Shown here piece by piece: positions 43,061-55,708 of a DNA stretch of 64,000 nucleotides. The notes under the pieces were generated by a model. It made no database searches, was not told the origin of the DNA, and saw only the letters and a list, made by a program, of their open reading frames with translations. How positions within the stretch are numbered: the first letter of the stretch is position 1; every line of letters starts with the position of its first letter. Source of the stretch: Stenopsyche tienmushanensis (taxonomy: Eukaryota; Arthropoda; Insecta; Trichoptera; Stenopsychidae); NCBI GenBank assembly GCA_008973525.1, contig WACJ01000046.1, forward strand, positions 372,001 through 436,000, read 5' to 3'. Both the position numbers and the translations under genes were made by a program.

Positions 43061-46000
43061 AGTTTTGAAGAATAACTTATTTTTGCTCTCGACTTTAGAA
43101 TTTTGATATTCGTATTGATTTTAAAGATTTCTTTCTTTTTGCACAAATATAAAAGAGTAAAGCTATTTCGGCATCATCCGTTATGTCATTGTTCAGTGCG
43201 ATTGGTGTTATTCTTCGGGCGAATTGTTAAACACAAATGGCATTATTAATTTTGAGGGGCATTTTAATACAAAGCCGAGCTGACTGTGCTCAAAATGAAT
43301 TCACCGCAAACATAATTAAACAAAGCGTTATTGGTTATCAAACTCTGCCAATCCCGTAGGTTTAATTCAGACCTGTGGTAAATAATTAAACCATATGATG
43401 AGAATATAAATAAAACAGCTTTAATGGAGTCCACCACGAGAATCAATTAAAATATCATAATGGCTCTCGACTAAAGCCTTAAACAAATAAACAAATATTG
43501 GGAGTAGCTAAAACACTGCCCGATTCGTCCTTTGTGCTGAAAATGCGAGCTTTTTATTGCATTCAACCTTATCTAATTAGTTTTAATCAATTCATTTTAG
43601 TTTATTAATTTTCCAAATTATTTTCATTGTTAAGTTCAAATGGCCATCATTCTCTAGGACTATGTTTATATTTTTAATCTCTAAACAGCACAAATATATA
43701 GTATCACTTACGGCATAATAAATAATTAATAAACTTAAATTGCTTTGAATAATATTACCAAACGATACAATAATGATTCATATTTACTTCATATATTAAT
43801 CTTGAAATATTTTGTTTCTTTCAATCAGCAACACATGTGAGCTTTAATACAATTTTCATCATCAATATTAATAAAAATCCATGATTTTTACATAATCATA
43901 TATTTCATTATCACATAAATAATTCAGTATTTATAGAATCGGAATCCATCCAAGGATGTTTATGGAAAAATAAACAGCCTTGGATGGAAAACAATGTGAC
44001 ATCCTTCCTATTCTCCAGATATTGTTCTGTCAGATTTCCATATTTTTAGATCTATGCAGCATTTTTTGTATGAGAAAAATTATAAAAACGACGAGGTCAA
44101 AAATTGACTTTTAGAATATTTTCATTCAAAGTCTGTGATGTTTTATGACAGAGGTATTAAAATGTTTCCAAATAGCCTTCTTGAAAATCTTTATGGGTAT
44201 ATTTTATACTTACAATGAGAAATAGATTTTCGAATGAAATCACAAGGCAAACCGTTTTGGATAGACTAAAACAACCTATTTAAAAAAGGCTAGCACTTAC
44301 CAAAATAAGAATAATCATGATGACTCAATTTTAGAATATTTTTATAATTCCATATTTACCACAGAGATCTAATAGTGAGGTCCAAGTATATTAGATTAAT
44401 AAAAGCTATAAAGAGTTGATTTATTTTCACCTTGTATTATTTTCTTATATTTAGTAGAAAGCGTTTGTTCTCGGACAGTAGGAGAAAAATGATTTTTATA
44501 GATTCATGTTAATATTGTTATTAGTGTATGCTTAGCAAAAATATTCTTATTTACCTCCGAATCAAAATGCGAGTATGATTTGAAATATTACCAAAAGGGT
44601 TTATTACTAAATCCAAAGTAAATCTTTAATTAGATTATTTGTGATCAAATATAATGTGAAAATATTTTTTGATGTTTACTATGCGTTCGATTGAATTGTT
44701 TGTTAACTTTGTAGAAAAATAATTAATTTAACTGTCTTTATTCGATGTGACGATTTAAGGATAATTTAATTTCATTGACTTTTCCCTATCAGTACGCTTC
44801 AGTAAATACGAATTTGTTTTTCTTTAAGTTTGTAATTCTCGACACCTCGGTTCGAGTCTGACGAAGGATGTTGCTTTCCGTCTTCTGTCGTATAATTAAA
44901 TGTCAAAATTAGATGCTCGGGAGAGAATGGGTAGACGATAGAAGCTTTGAGCACCGTCAGGATATAAAATTTCAAAGATGAGACTAATTTCCTCCCGGCG
45001 AACGCGCAACCGGTCACGAAAATGAAATAGGATTTCCTCACTAAGGTGCTTTTGTTTCTTACGGAAGACTGAGGACGTCGGAGAGAGGAGGAAGAAAAGG
45101 AATGGGCGTGAAACGTCTCCGTCGACATTTTCAATGCCGAGTGTTGTATTACGTCCGCGATATTCCACCCTTTGTTTCGGAGGAAATTTAAAATAATTAA
45201 GCTTCTACACTATCCTCCGAGCAGGGACGAAATATTGATGGACTCGAAAGAAAACGTTCCAAAGTCATTTATTTGACGACAGGAACCAGCTTCAACTCAA
45301 ATAGAAAGAAAAACTACGCACAGCTTTGTCTCTGAGTGCGGACGAATTTTCAATTTCTGGAGTAAAACAGATACGTCAACTCACTTCTGTTCTGCTACCA
45401 TGATTTTTTTAAACGAATCTTAAACAAACCAAGGAAACGGGGTGAAAATCTAATCAGTAATACAGGCTGACAAGATTTTATTTTAATTTTTTTTGATATT
45501 TTTTACATCACTTTTGCAGTTACATTTATGGTTATTTACATAGGCGGAGGTAGAAGATGATGATGATGGAGACGAAGTGTAAATAAATAAACACGCTCGT
45601 TTTGATATAATTTTTTAAATTTTCGGCGGAGAGAGATATTCCAAGCACGAGATCGCTAGGGAGCTAGCGGGAAGAATGCGTCTTCCTCAGTCAAGATTGA
45701 CTGTTTTTTTCTTATGCATCTGCATTTCAATTTCGCACGAGCACATAAGGACAGAAAGAAATCACTGCCATGTAAATTTGAACTTAAATATTTGATTTAC
45801 AGGTTAAACCACTAAAGCTCTGAATAACCTGTAGATTTTTGTATTTACATTCAAAAATAATTATTTGTATGTTTACTTATGTATGGAATTAAATCAATTG
45901 GGCAAATTAAGAGTAAATGAATTCTTAAATTTCTAACAAAATCAGATATATAGATTAGTATTTTAAATTCTTCGAATTATATAATTTTAATATTTCTGGT

Positions 46001-46062
46001 AGAAGGTCGAAAGTAATAAATCTTCTTAATGTGCCATACGCATTATTAAAGATGTGTAATAG
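43061..46062. other. noncoding; contains one strong hairpin and a GC-richer block
   Basis: Apart from the hairpin at 43945-43988, nothing is recognised. The block at 44790-45400 is GC-richer and has overlapping minus frames of 111 and 90 codons without motifs. A GATGATGATGGAGACGA simple-sequence patch lies near 45557. Confidence 0.4.
43945..43988. repeat. 19-bp hairpin with one mismatch and 6-nt loop
   Basis: Left arm TCCATCCAAGGATGTTTAT and right arm ATAAACAGCCTTGGATGGA pair at 18 of 19 positions around GGAAAA. The stem is too short for a canonical pre-miRNA. Confidence 0.85.
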
Positions 46063-46860
46063 TGGTCCATATTTTTCGACTTTTAAAAAATTGGGCAGTC
46101 ACCCCGTCATATGATTTTCTGCCTTAGAAAAATGAATACGTGGTTTTTATTTAAAAAAATAAAAATAGAGGTCGCGTGGGCGATTTACCATCCCCACGTA
46201 GTAGCGCTGTTAACAGCGACATCTTCCATCTCTCTTCAGGTGTAATGTGTTATTTTAACAGCGCCATCTCTTGTGGTAATGTGGAAACATTGCACCTGCA
46301 TACTGACCGATCGCTTCTTGCGCTTGCACCGTTGCCGATTGGGTAGTGACGCGCAGGAGGCGGGAGTCAGGAGAGTTGTCGTCGGTTGGCCTTGGCTGCG
46401 AGAGGTCGTCCCTCCTGCAGCCAGATTTCCCCCCCTCTCTCTCTCTCTCTCTTTGGTGTGGAATAAATAGTTATTTACAGAAAAGAGTCTTTCTATTCGA
46501 CACTCGTCTATTCTCATCCATCCGTCCAGCAACATCATGGCCCGATAGAAGAACGGACCCGTGTGTTAGTGCGGCCTTCCCGACGAGCACGTGGAGGTGG
46601 GGACTCTGCCCCCGAGAGAGCCCCTCAACCCAACGTTACACTACCATAAGTCAACGTTTCAGAAAAAAACATTGTATGGCCACTTAACTATTAATCTGAC
46701 TTATTGATTTTGGTATGTTTATTAGTTTACTTTGAAGTGGAATAGCATACAGAAAGTCTCACTACTTAACTACAGTCAACCCTCCTACCCTTTCTTGATT
46801 ATTTCCTGCGGGTACGTGTTGAGATTGAGCCCTGCCCTGTTCCTCACTTCAAATTCAATC
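46063..46860 (+). repeat. unclassified interspersed repeat interrupted by an LTR insertion
   Basis: The outer parts 46063-46175 and 46641-46860 match 40953-41292 end to end. The interruption lies between AGAGGTCGC and TACCATAAG. Confidence 0.8.
46176..46640 (+). mobile_element. solo LTR of an LTR retrotransposon nested in an older repeat
   Basis: The inserted block is far more GC-rich than the host repeat. From 46241 it starts TGTAATG and it ends CGTTACA at 46640, a near-perfect short inverted terminus of TG...CA type. An AATAAA (46462-46467) follows a CT microsatellite (about 46434-46452), as expected of R/U5 organisation. There is no internal retroviral-type coding sequence. The 65 bp before the TG (46176-46240) are also absent from the empty site, so the real 5' edge may be 46176, or the uninterrupted copy lost them. 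No clear 4-6 bp target duplication could be assigned. Open frames of 65-113 codons here belong to the LTR. Confidence 0.65.
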
Positions 46861-48825
46861 TTGGTATTAAAAATTGATTTAAAATTACAAAAACAAGAAA
46901 AAGAGCTTAATAAATCTATATTATTTTCTATTTGGATGTTAATAATGAATACATATTACAGTTGAGGTTAAGACAAAAAATATTCATCAATTATTAATGA
47001 TATAACAATCACTTTGTTAACGGATTGCTTGTTTAATGTTTTATTTAAATTTAGAAGAAAATAAAAATGCTTTCTGTACTTTCTTATCGCTCCCGCTTGT
47101 CAATGAAAATAAATAAAGAGCTTATTATTTCTGTTCGTCGATCACAAGCCAATAAAATTGTTCATCGTATATTATCACTAAGCAGGATAGTGGCCCCAAG
47201 CCAGTGCTATCTCTAAAACAATCACGTAAGAAATAAAAGTCTCACCTAGCGATCAGAGCGAGGGGCAACAAGAAATAATATTAATCGAAAAAGGATTTTC
47301 TGCCGGAAAAGTTTATTCTCCCAAGTGAGCCATCAGCGGAAGATTCTGGAGGAAGAGATCGCACATTAAACTCTATTGAAGGATCATGGTGGCTTACGGA
47401 GCAGTCCTTAATTAAAGATAAACAGAAAAAGGTTTGAGCCCTCCGAAACATCCTTGTGCTGTGTGTAGACATCCTAAAACGTATAAACACCCTTATATAT
47501 CCTGGACGCATTTTATCTTTTACGGACAACACGTCGTAATTTACACAAATATTTTAATGGTTACCAACTATAGTGCTTACATATTAAAATCATGTTTTTA
47601 CAATAAGCCTTAATATTAAAATGTGTAAAAAATAAATTTCATCATTTTGAATTTAATGACAATGTTGCTTGAATATTTTACAGATATAAGTATATAGACA
47701 TTTTAAATAAATTAATGATCAACTATTGATTGAGAAGAATATTAAGTATTATAAAAATAATGTTTGTTTGTTACATTATTTAAATATGTCCAATCGAAAG
47801 ATATTTTTTGCAAATATCATAGACATTAATCAAATGATCAAATAATTTTGATGGGTTAGATCTTGTTTGTTGAAGGGTGTCTATGAATTTCTGTAATAAA
47901 TAGCTAAATGTGTAAACGAGTGATATCATCGGCTTAAGATGAACTCACAGCAAAGACAGTCTAAACAGGGCTCATTCCTGAAATGTTTCACCGCAGAACG
48001 TGACCAAATCTTCACGCTGTGACTTCTACATAAGATTCTTATCTAACATATTTATCTCATAAATAAACGGATAGTACAGGGCGGCCCCTTTTATTAAGAT
48101 TCCAGCTGCAGGCGCATCTCTTTGCCTTTTCACAAAGCCTCCCCCTAAAAGTCTTGGCTGAGGTTCCTCTTTGGAAAGAGGGAAACTGAGATTTATCAGC
48201 AGCAAAACGTGGTACATTTATTACACTGATCCGACACGGTTATCACTTTGATAGATCAACCGGCCTCAGAGGGGCCCCAACTTGCCGTTTGTGAGTTCTT
48301 ACCTAGAGCGCAATCTCGGCGAGAACTCAACTTTGTTTATCCACTGTTACACAAGCAAAACTTTACAGTAGTTCGACTCCGAAATTTTGATTAGCTATTA
48401 CTCTACGTGTCGCTATGCGAGTAACGGCCACTTTCTCACAATCCAGTTTCCTTTGACTTGCTCTGCAGAGAGAAATTTAAATAATAGCTCTATTAAAAAT
48501 AATTGAATTAACTGAACGGACTAAATTAAGCCTTCAGTTTCAAAGTTGAGCTAAAGCTAAGAGGGAAAAAATATTTTCGTCGAACTGCTAAAATAATATT
48601 TCGCGTATATTATAAAGCTTCCAGCATACTGGAAAGCACGAAGTTTTGAGCGTGTTCATTTAAGCGAGACATAATTTTATATTAAGCATTTATAAGTCAG
48701 CTGCATATCATATTAAACATCGTAAACTATCATATTACAAAAACTGTAGATTTAGATTCACAATTCAGAAATATTTCAATATATCAAAAGTATAATGTTT
48801 TTTTAAGATGTCATATATTTTATAG
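46861..48825. other. noncoding, nothing recognised
   Basis: An 83-codon minus frame (47281-47532) and a 63-codon minus frame (48026-48217) carry no motif. The region around 48080-48470 is GC-richer. Confidence 0.4.
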
Positions 48826-49058
48826 CAGCGGTTCTTAAACTCATATAGTCGGCGGACCACCTCTCGTGGACCCCATTTCAACCCTTTATCCTATTCCAAC
48901 ATTTTACATCGTTCTTGAGACTTTTTTCAAACAAACAAATATTGGTCAAAATAGATCTCCCTATAATGTTTTCTGCAAATACTTCCACGAAAATATCTTA
49001 TACAAGTATAGATAAATCTTTTTTTTATTAATATTTTCGCAAGCCCCAGTTTAAAAAG
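48826..49058 (+). mobile_element. non-autonomous hAT element, copy C, with perfect 8-bp target duplication
   Basis: It starts CAGCGGTTCTTAAACTCATA like copy A; the 3' TIR is eroded (CAGTTTAAAAAG). TTTTATAG occurs exactly at both flanks (48818-48825 and 49059-49066). The interior shares TATTGGTCAAAATAGATCTC and TATAATGTTTTCTG with copies A and B. At 233 bp it is the shortest of the four. Confidence 0.88.
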
Positions 49059-49066
49059 TTTTATAG

Positions 49067-49492
49067 GATATAGACTATTTCCATAGGAGACTTTTCTAAG
49101 GAAAGATTTTTTCATGTGGGGGCTTCCCATATGCTTTCTACGTGTGGTTTTCATTGGAACAAAATTATATATGAACATATATGATGCAAAATGATTATTA
49201 TTTTTAAATTATATTTAATTATTGTTGAAAATTGTCTTGGAACGTAGTGATGTAAATATTAAGAAAGCGCCAGCTGTCTTGGGAAAATAAAAAATACGGA
49301 TCTGTCGTGCATGCCAATCTTTTGATTTTCTTCTTAGGAGAAAAATTTTACATAAAAATGACGAAACTCATCTAACTACGCCAATGTAAAATCTAGCACA
49401 TACCGGTTACAGGATGATGATTGCAAAAAAATCAATGCGACAGATGAACAATGCCCAAAAACAGCCATTTAGTTCTTACGGCAATTAAATAT
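49067..49492. other. noncoding spacer
   Basis: AT-rich, nothing recognised. Confidence 0.45.
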
Positions 49493-49818
49493 TGTTAAGA
49501 TCAATATGGAATTCGGAGTGGATGTGAACAGTCAAATATGCACTTTGGGCTTACAGTTGAGTTTAGTTTTAGTCAATCAGTCGAAATTAGTCAAATTTTG
49601 GGATCCGACCGCTCGTCTTGGCCACGGAAAGGTCTGGTCTTTCCACGATCGGCTTCTCTGATATCGTAGCTGCGGTCTTAATCTTGGTGGACTAATAAAG
49701 ATCTGTAGTCAACAATCGTATTTCTTTACTCCCGAATTTCTTTTTTATGGACCTCTTTTACGAATCAATTGTGAACGGGCTCAGGGAAGTCATCCGTTTG
49801 GACGTTGTTGTGGTTACT
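49493..49818 (+). mobile_element. possible solo LTR
   Basis: A GC-richer block begins TGTTAAGATCAATATGGAAT, contains GGACTAATAAAGATCTGTAG (a poly(A)-signal-like AATAAA followed by a U5-like stretch) and ends near GTTGTTGTGGTTAC. AATAT is present on both sides, but in AT-rich DNA a 5-bp match is weak, and the expected CA terminus is missing. There is no second copy in the window. Confidence 0.3.
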
Positions 49819-52139
49819 TAATATCGTCTAACGACTTGTTTTAAAAGCTTTAGATATTATATTTTTTTAAACCTAATAAGAAGAACTTGTATAATATTCA
49901 TAATGCAATAGACTGTAAAATATTTTGTAGAGAGTACTAACTGAATTTCACTTTTCTGCATGAATTCCTATCGCTCTTAATTTCTATCTTAATTGGTAGT
50001 ATTATGTTTTTCCCTCTCTATTTATATTATACACTTTCTCTAGTTATTGTCTTAATAAATATGATATTTAACGAAATTCGTTTTTAGCGAATCGGGAGAT
50101 AAAGGGGATGAACTTTATGATTTGAAATAATTTAATTAAGCCTAGCAGAAGCCCTACGAGCCTAACTTACATTTATTACGAACATGTCAGATAAGTTACA
50201 TTTATACAGCTAACTAGAAACGCGCATCAGATACTCGGCTGATATAGATAGTACGAGGGATAAAAATGGAAGGAAACAGAGCAGAACTGATTAATTCCTA
50301 TTTTTTACCATTTCTTTGTCTTCTTCTCTTATGTCCTATTATTTTAGCGGGAGGAAAAAATATGACAGGAGCTTTCTTGCCCGTTACGCTATTTTTCTAC
50401 GTCACGCTTGGATCATTAACAATGAGAAACGTGAAACTTTTGAGTGAAATATATTACGCAAAGATTACGGCTTTTCGAAGCTAAATAATATATTCACTCA
50501 AACCCTCAATCAATTTTCAACCCTTAAACTATCTTATGCTATAGAAACGAACCATGATCACAAGATTCATAAACATATGTTTTTTTATTGGATACTCTTA
50601 AATATTTAAATAAAGCTATTCTATAAGAACATATCATGGAATTTTTTCCCTCTATCGAAATGTTAAGCTATTATAAGCATTGAAAGGCTTCTGTAAATGA
50701 CATTCAAATCAGACATATAATACCTGCATTCAATTGACATAAATTATTTGTTGGTTTTCGAATAAATTTTATTTTAAAAAAATATTACACTTTAAACTAG
50801 TTTTTAAACTATTTTTATATAAAATAGCTCCATTCGTGACAATTTTTATCCTTGGCAAAAATGAAACCTCGATGAAATGTACACAAGTAATATATTGTAA
50901 AAAATCTTAATAACACTCAATTCGCTTTGCAAATCTAAGAATTTAATGGAAGTTAAGATTTATTATCGCTGTTGCGTATAAAAGTTATATAGCTATTGAT
51001 CGGAATGCTAATTCCTATAAAACAAAGCCTTGCAATGGCACTTTGTAATCAAATTGAAATCCGATTAGCTTTAAATGAAGCCATACGACGTCCAAATACA
51101 GAACAAGATTATCATGTTGGTGATGACAGATATTTTATATAGCATTAGGAATTTATTTTACAATCCTATAAGTATAGTAATTAAATTGACCTGCACTCTC
51201 AGCCGCTCGCGCTATTCAATTAATAGGACTCGAAATTTATTAATGGAAAGGGCTGTGTGTGATTTGAATCGAAAACCTTCAATAATTTTAGGGATGGATT
51301 TTAATGATACCTTAATTAGTTTCGTAATAGAGTCGGGCATTGATGATGTCAATTATATGGGGGGTAACTGACGTCATTATCATGATCAAAAGCAAATGTA
51401 ATTAACACTTTAGTGTTGGCTTTTTGATGGAGAATCTATGTATTATATACGAAATTGACAACAAAGAGGATTTATAAATTTACATTAATACCATATGAAA
51501 TACCCGTATAAATTCTAACACATCTCCATTACAAAATAATCAAATATCAAAGAAAATGTGTAAGTATGAATATTATCATATAAGTAGAAACTATATATAA
51601 GTACTTAAAGTACGTAAATATTTTTTGGTAATCAGTATGAGTTGTACAATGCTCGTCATAATATCAAATATTTCTATATATTATATATAATGATAAGCGG
51701 AATTAATAATATTTTTTTTTCCTTGGAAAGGCAGTGAGATATTTTGTAGAAGCTATTATTATAAAGGCGAGGCTTTAATTAGAAACACAGAGAAAAGCTT
51801 ATAGTCTGTTATGATGCATATAAATTATGATCCAAAATATTATTAAGTTCATGTAAAGTATTTTTGTTTAAAGAAATCGAGAGAAAAAAAAATCTTCATT
51901 ATTATTTTATGTAAAAGGTGCCATGTACCTGCTTTTTAGTCAATTTTGGCTTGTCCAATAAATCGTGAAGTGCACTTAATTTTGTATTTAAAAGGCTTTG
52001 GATAAAGTACATTTACGTAATTATTTTATTTATGCATTTTATAAAGCCAAAAATATGTGGCAATTAAAAATATCTATGAAGTATACGGTAATGATTCAAA
52101 TAAAATTTGATAAACTCGAATTTGGGTTTCGAGATTTAG
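49819..52139. other. noncoding, nothing recognised
   Basis: A 72-codon frame at 50266-50484 begins with ATG and has hydrophobic stretches, and a 98-codon frame lies at 51075-51371. Neither resembles a known protein, and both may be chance. Confidence 0.4.
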
Positions 52140-52905
52140 AATTGTTGGTAAAAGTGCAAGATTAAAAAAAAACTATTTTTGCATAGATTAGTGACAAGTG
52201 ATGGAAAATGGGTAAAATACAACAATGTGGTATGAATAAAAATATTGAACCAGATCTGAACCAGTACCTTTTTTTCTCTTGGAAGAGGGAAATCTTCAAA
52301 AAGACACCATGATTAAAAGCCATGGTAGTGTGGATTTCTTACCCACTAAAACCCCTACTCTTTATCCACCGACCCCCTTGGAATCCGCTTTCGCATTGCT
52401 TCAAGGGGGTGGGTTTTGTTTTTCTATGAACCGGTGTTCACTCTTCTAGTTCTTTCTTCGTTTTCATTTTTTGTTTCAGCTTTTCTGTGTTATTTCTGCC
52501 CAGACTGGTGCACTAAGTACCGCAAACCGCCCTTATGACCAACATGCATCGAAAAAAGTAATTCTTCGTGTTTTGTGGGATATAAGGGGAATAGATTATT
52601 ATGAGCACTTGGAACTCAACCAAACAATTAAAACCTATAGATATTGTGATAAATTTAAAAAAAAGTTGAATATAGATCTTTATAAGGAAACCCATAATTA
52701 CTAAATAGGAAAGTGGTTGTGATTCATTACGATATATGTGGCAATAAGAATGTAACACAATTTTAGAGGTAATAGAGCATCCATCACATTCTTCAGATCT
52801 TGTTCATCGGATTTTCACTTATTCAGATCGCTACATGATACTGACTGATATAATAAAAGTTTGAAACAAAAAAATATACATATTTCGATTAAAAAAATAC
52901 GCAAA
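52140..52905 (+). mobile_element. mariner relic interrupted by about 220 bp of unrelated sequence
   Basis: The + strand reads FLHRLVTSDGKWVKYNNVV (about 52174-52234), matching the mariner VTGDEKWxxYxNV block. Unrelated sequence follows to about 52490, and then KKVILRVLWDIRGIDYYEHL and LELNQTIKTYRYCDKFKKKL. A degraded tail (VVVIHYDICGNKN, EHPSHSSDLV) leads to a C-terminal remnant near 52860. The catalytic HxDNARPH block is altered. No TIRs were found. The intervening block contains an inverted repeat ACCCCCTTG...CAAGGGGGT (about 52372-52410). Confidence 0.75.
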
Positions 52906-55596
52906 AACTTTTGCATCAACACAATATTTACAAATAAATCTAGAACACTCTTCTGTATCTGTTGTGTTGCCTATGCCTTATGCTTATGGAAGTTCGTACT
53001 CTTAAAAAATAGTGCATTAAAAAAGATTTACTGCATAAATATATAATAATAACAACAGAAAAAATATGACCTATCTGGATCATAAAATAGGTATTTTTTG
53101 TAGTCAATCAGAACTAAAAATAAAAGCACATAATTTCATGTGAGCGGACCGCCATGAGTTACTATTCATTGTATGCGTCATCAAGGTGTATAAAACCCCC
53201 CTTAAATCAATAATAAAATTGAATTTTAGTGCTATTGAGAACATTATGCTAAAAAAATATGTTTTGATGGTATTCGCCATTAAAACAGGCAGATTTATTT
53301 TTAATAAATCGAGACGGTGTTTTTCATATTTTGCTGAGTGCTTGATATTAATTTAAAAACTGTGGACAACGATCAATAATGAATGTTATTATAAACGTAT
53401 TCAAACTCATTTAACTCATAAGCAGATTCTGACCAGGAAATATTATTGGATCTGTTTTAATTACATAAGCAATTAATTATGCAAATGTATCAATGAGTTT
53501 TAATTAATTAAAAACTCATTACATTCACATGAAATGATTTGCTCAAACAATATTTTCCGCAATGAAATAATAAACCATACGGGCTTTATATCGTATATTT
53601 ATGACGTTAAAAATGCATTTTCGATGCATATTCATGCGACTATATTGGGACAAAATATCACAATATTATTACACAACAGCGCATCATAGCATACATATTA
53701 AAATGATTCATCACTATCTTAATGGACCATAAATAATTTAAAAACATGAAATATTCCCATCAAAAATAGCACTACTGATATTCAGTTATACATTTTCAGA
53801 TGAATACCAAAGGATCAGGGACGATATCATAGGAGCAAATTTGAACTTTTGTTTCTCTAAAACAAATGTATTCAATTTCTATTTCGATATTGAGATACAA
53901 GTTATTGTGGGGTCGCTAATTGTTATCGTTCCCTTTGGGTCCTAGTATGTACTATAATTAGGGATGAAGAGTATTAAAAGGTTTCGTAATTCGGGCGTTG
54001 ACAGGACCAGATAAGCCATATGACAAATGGCTCAGGACAAATACTTGACCCTTATCTAAATTAACATTGTCCGCTTCCTCTAAGTTTCCCTAGCGAAGGA
54101 ATGTCGTTATTTTGACCTTCCTTGTACCCAAATTAACAGTTTATCAATACACCAAGGAGCGGTTAGACTAACAACTCGAGCAACAAAAAGAGCAAAAAAA
54201 TCGACGATAAACTATGAAACAATTTTGAGACTATTTTTTTTATAAGAATGTTGGTTTCGATCGAAGGAAATTCATGATAATGTATACTGGGGAACATTAA
54301 ATATGATATCAACAATACCTTAAAATCATATCATATACAAAATAAAAATATATGAACAGCATTCAATTATAATAGCAAATATTTATAAAATGATTATAGA
54401 AATAATACCTTTGAACTTAATTTAGATGTACTGCTAAGAGTTTGTGAATTAGTTATGAATTATTGATTAAAAAAATAATTTAACGAATTCATCTAATATT
54501 TCATCATTATGTGTAACCATATCAATTTTATCTCATTTCGATTTTACTTCCTAGAAATGTATCACAATCATATCAATTTGCTGTTATTCAATTATAGTTT
54601 CGGTGGTAATTGTTCAAAACCGATATTGTATAGGAAATCAGATCCATTTTCAATCATCTCCGATTGAATACAATATTCAACCGGGGTTTTGATGGTGTGT
54701 AGTGCCTTTGATATTTCGACTATAATTATCCATGACATATCATGGCACGTTAATGCGCCATAAAACCTTGTATCTCATTGTTTAAAATTGCATTCAAATA
54801 TTCGTTGGAATATTCATGTTTCGTTATATATCCTTTTATTATATATGCAACAATGTAGATTTTTAGCATTTTTCGAAATCAAAATTCACACAGAGGCGCT
54901 CGCAAAGCGAAGATTTACATAAAAATACCCCGTCTAAGATTATTCATTTGATCTTTGGCTATTTATGGAACATATTTATTGCCCACTTTAGTTCTACTTC
55001 AAGCTTTAATACAATAATTTAATTCCCCTTCTGAGGTGAAATGATAATCAAAGTAGACCGACATTTGCAATTCAAATAACTTACCTTAATTGTACTTAAA
55101 TATTTATATCTAACGGTGAGGTGAGGTGTTAACAGGTATTTTTCATAAAAGAAAATGGAAAACTCAACGTTCGGCTTTCACGCAATTTCCTGTTTACGAT
55201 TAATTTGTCTTCGGGGCGGAAAACCTTCAGGGTCATATATTCAAATCGTTTCGACTTGGATATTACTATGATGTTTCCTCCATTCATTAACTTATTATAT
55301 CATACGAAAAACATATACAAACAATTGTGAATAATATAAAAGATTTAAATCTGGACTCTTATTTTAAAGATTCGGATGTAGAACCTTCGGAAGTTTTTTG
55401 AATTGTAGAAAAAAAATCAGCAAAGAAAGAACATTTGGGAGTTCGGAATTATCAATATTTCAAATCGATCATCTCGATTCGGGTGTAGCATATTTTTTAG
55501 TATTTGAAAAAATAAATATTTAAGCGATTATAAAATTATGCAGGCCCGTTGGGTGGTTGAATTTGCAACCATAATTGAAATGTCGTTTAACTCTTT
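52906..55596. other. noncoding; one palindrome
   Basis: AT-rich with no gene. A near-perfect palindrome of about 29 bp lies at 53492-53520 (AATGAGTTTTAATT / AATTAAAAACTCATT). Confidence 0.45.
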
Positions 55597-55708
55597 GTGG
55601 TTTGTAACCACGTTTTCCTGTGATAGCAGAATAACGTAAAACTCCGTTTGCACGTCATGCATGTTAAAAATGACGTCAAAACGTTATTTCTGCTACTAGG
55701 CGAAAACG
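55597..55708. repeat. nested foldback, possible tiny MITE
   Basis: The outer arms at about 55611-55637 (CGTTTTCCTGTGATAGCAGA and on to ATAACGT) and 55681-55708 (complement CGTTTTCGCCTAGTAGCAGA and on to AATAACGT) pair over about 27 bp with a few mismatches. Inside, ACGTCAT (55652-55658) pairs with ATGACGT (55670-55676). Just left of it, GTGGTTTGTAACCAC (55597-55611) is a perfect 6-bp hairpin. Confidence 0.7.

Noticed and set aside
44799..45168. Overlapping frames and a GGTTCGAGTC B-box-like word near 44840
   Set aside because: No matching T-stem, A-box or acceptor arm around the word, so not a tRNA; the frames lack motifs.
46236..46687. Frames of 65-113 codons on both strands
   Set aside because: They lie in the GC-rich solo LTR and translate microsatellite and U5-like sequence.
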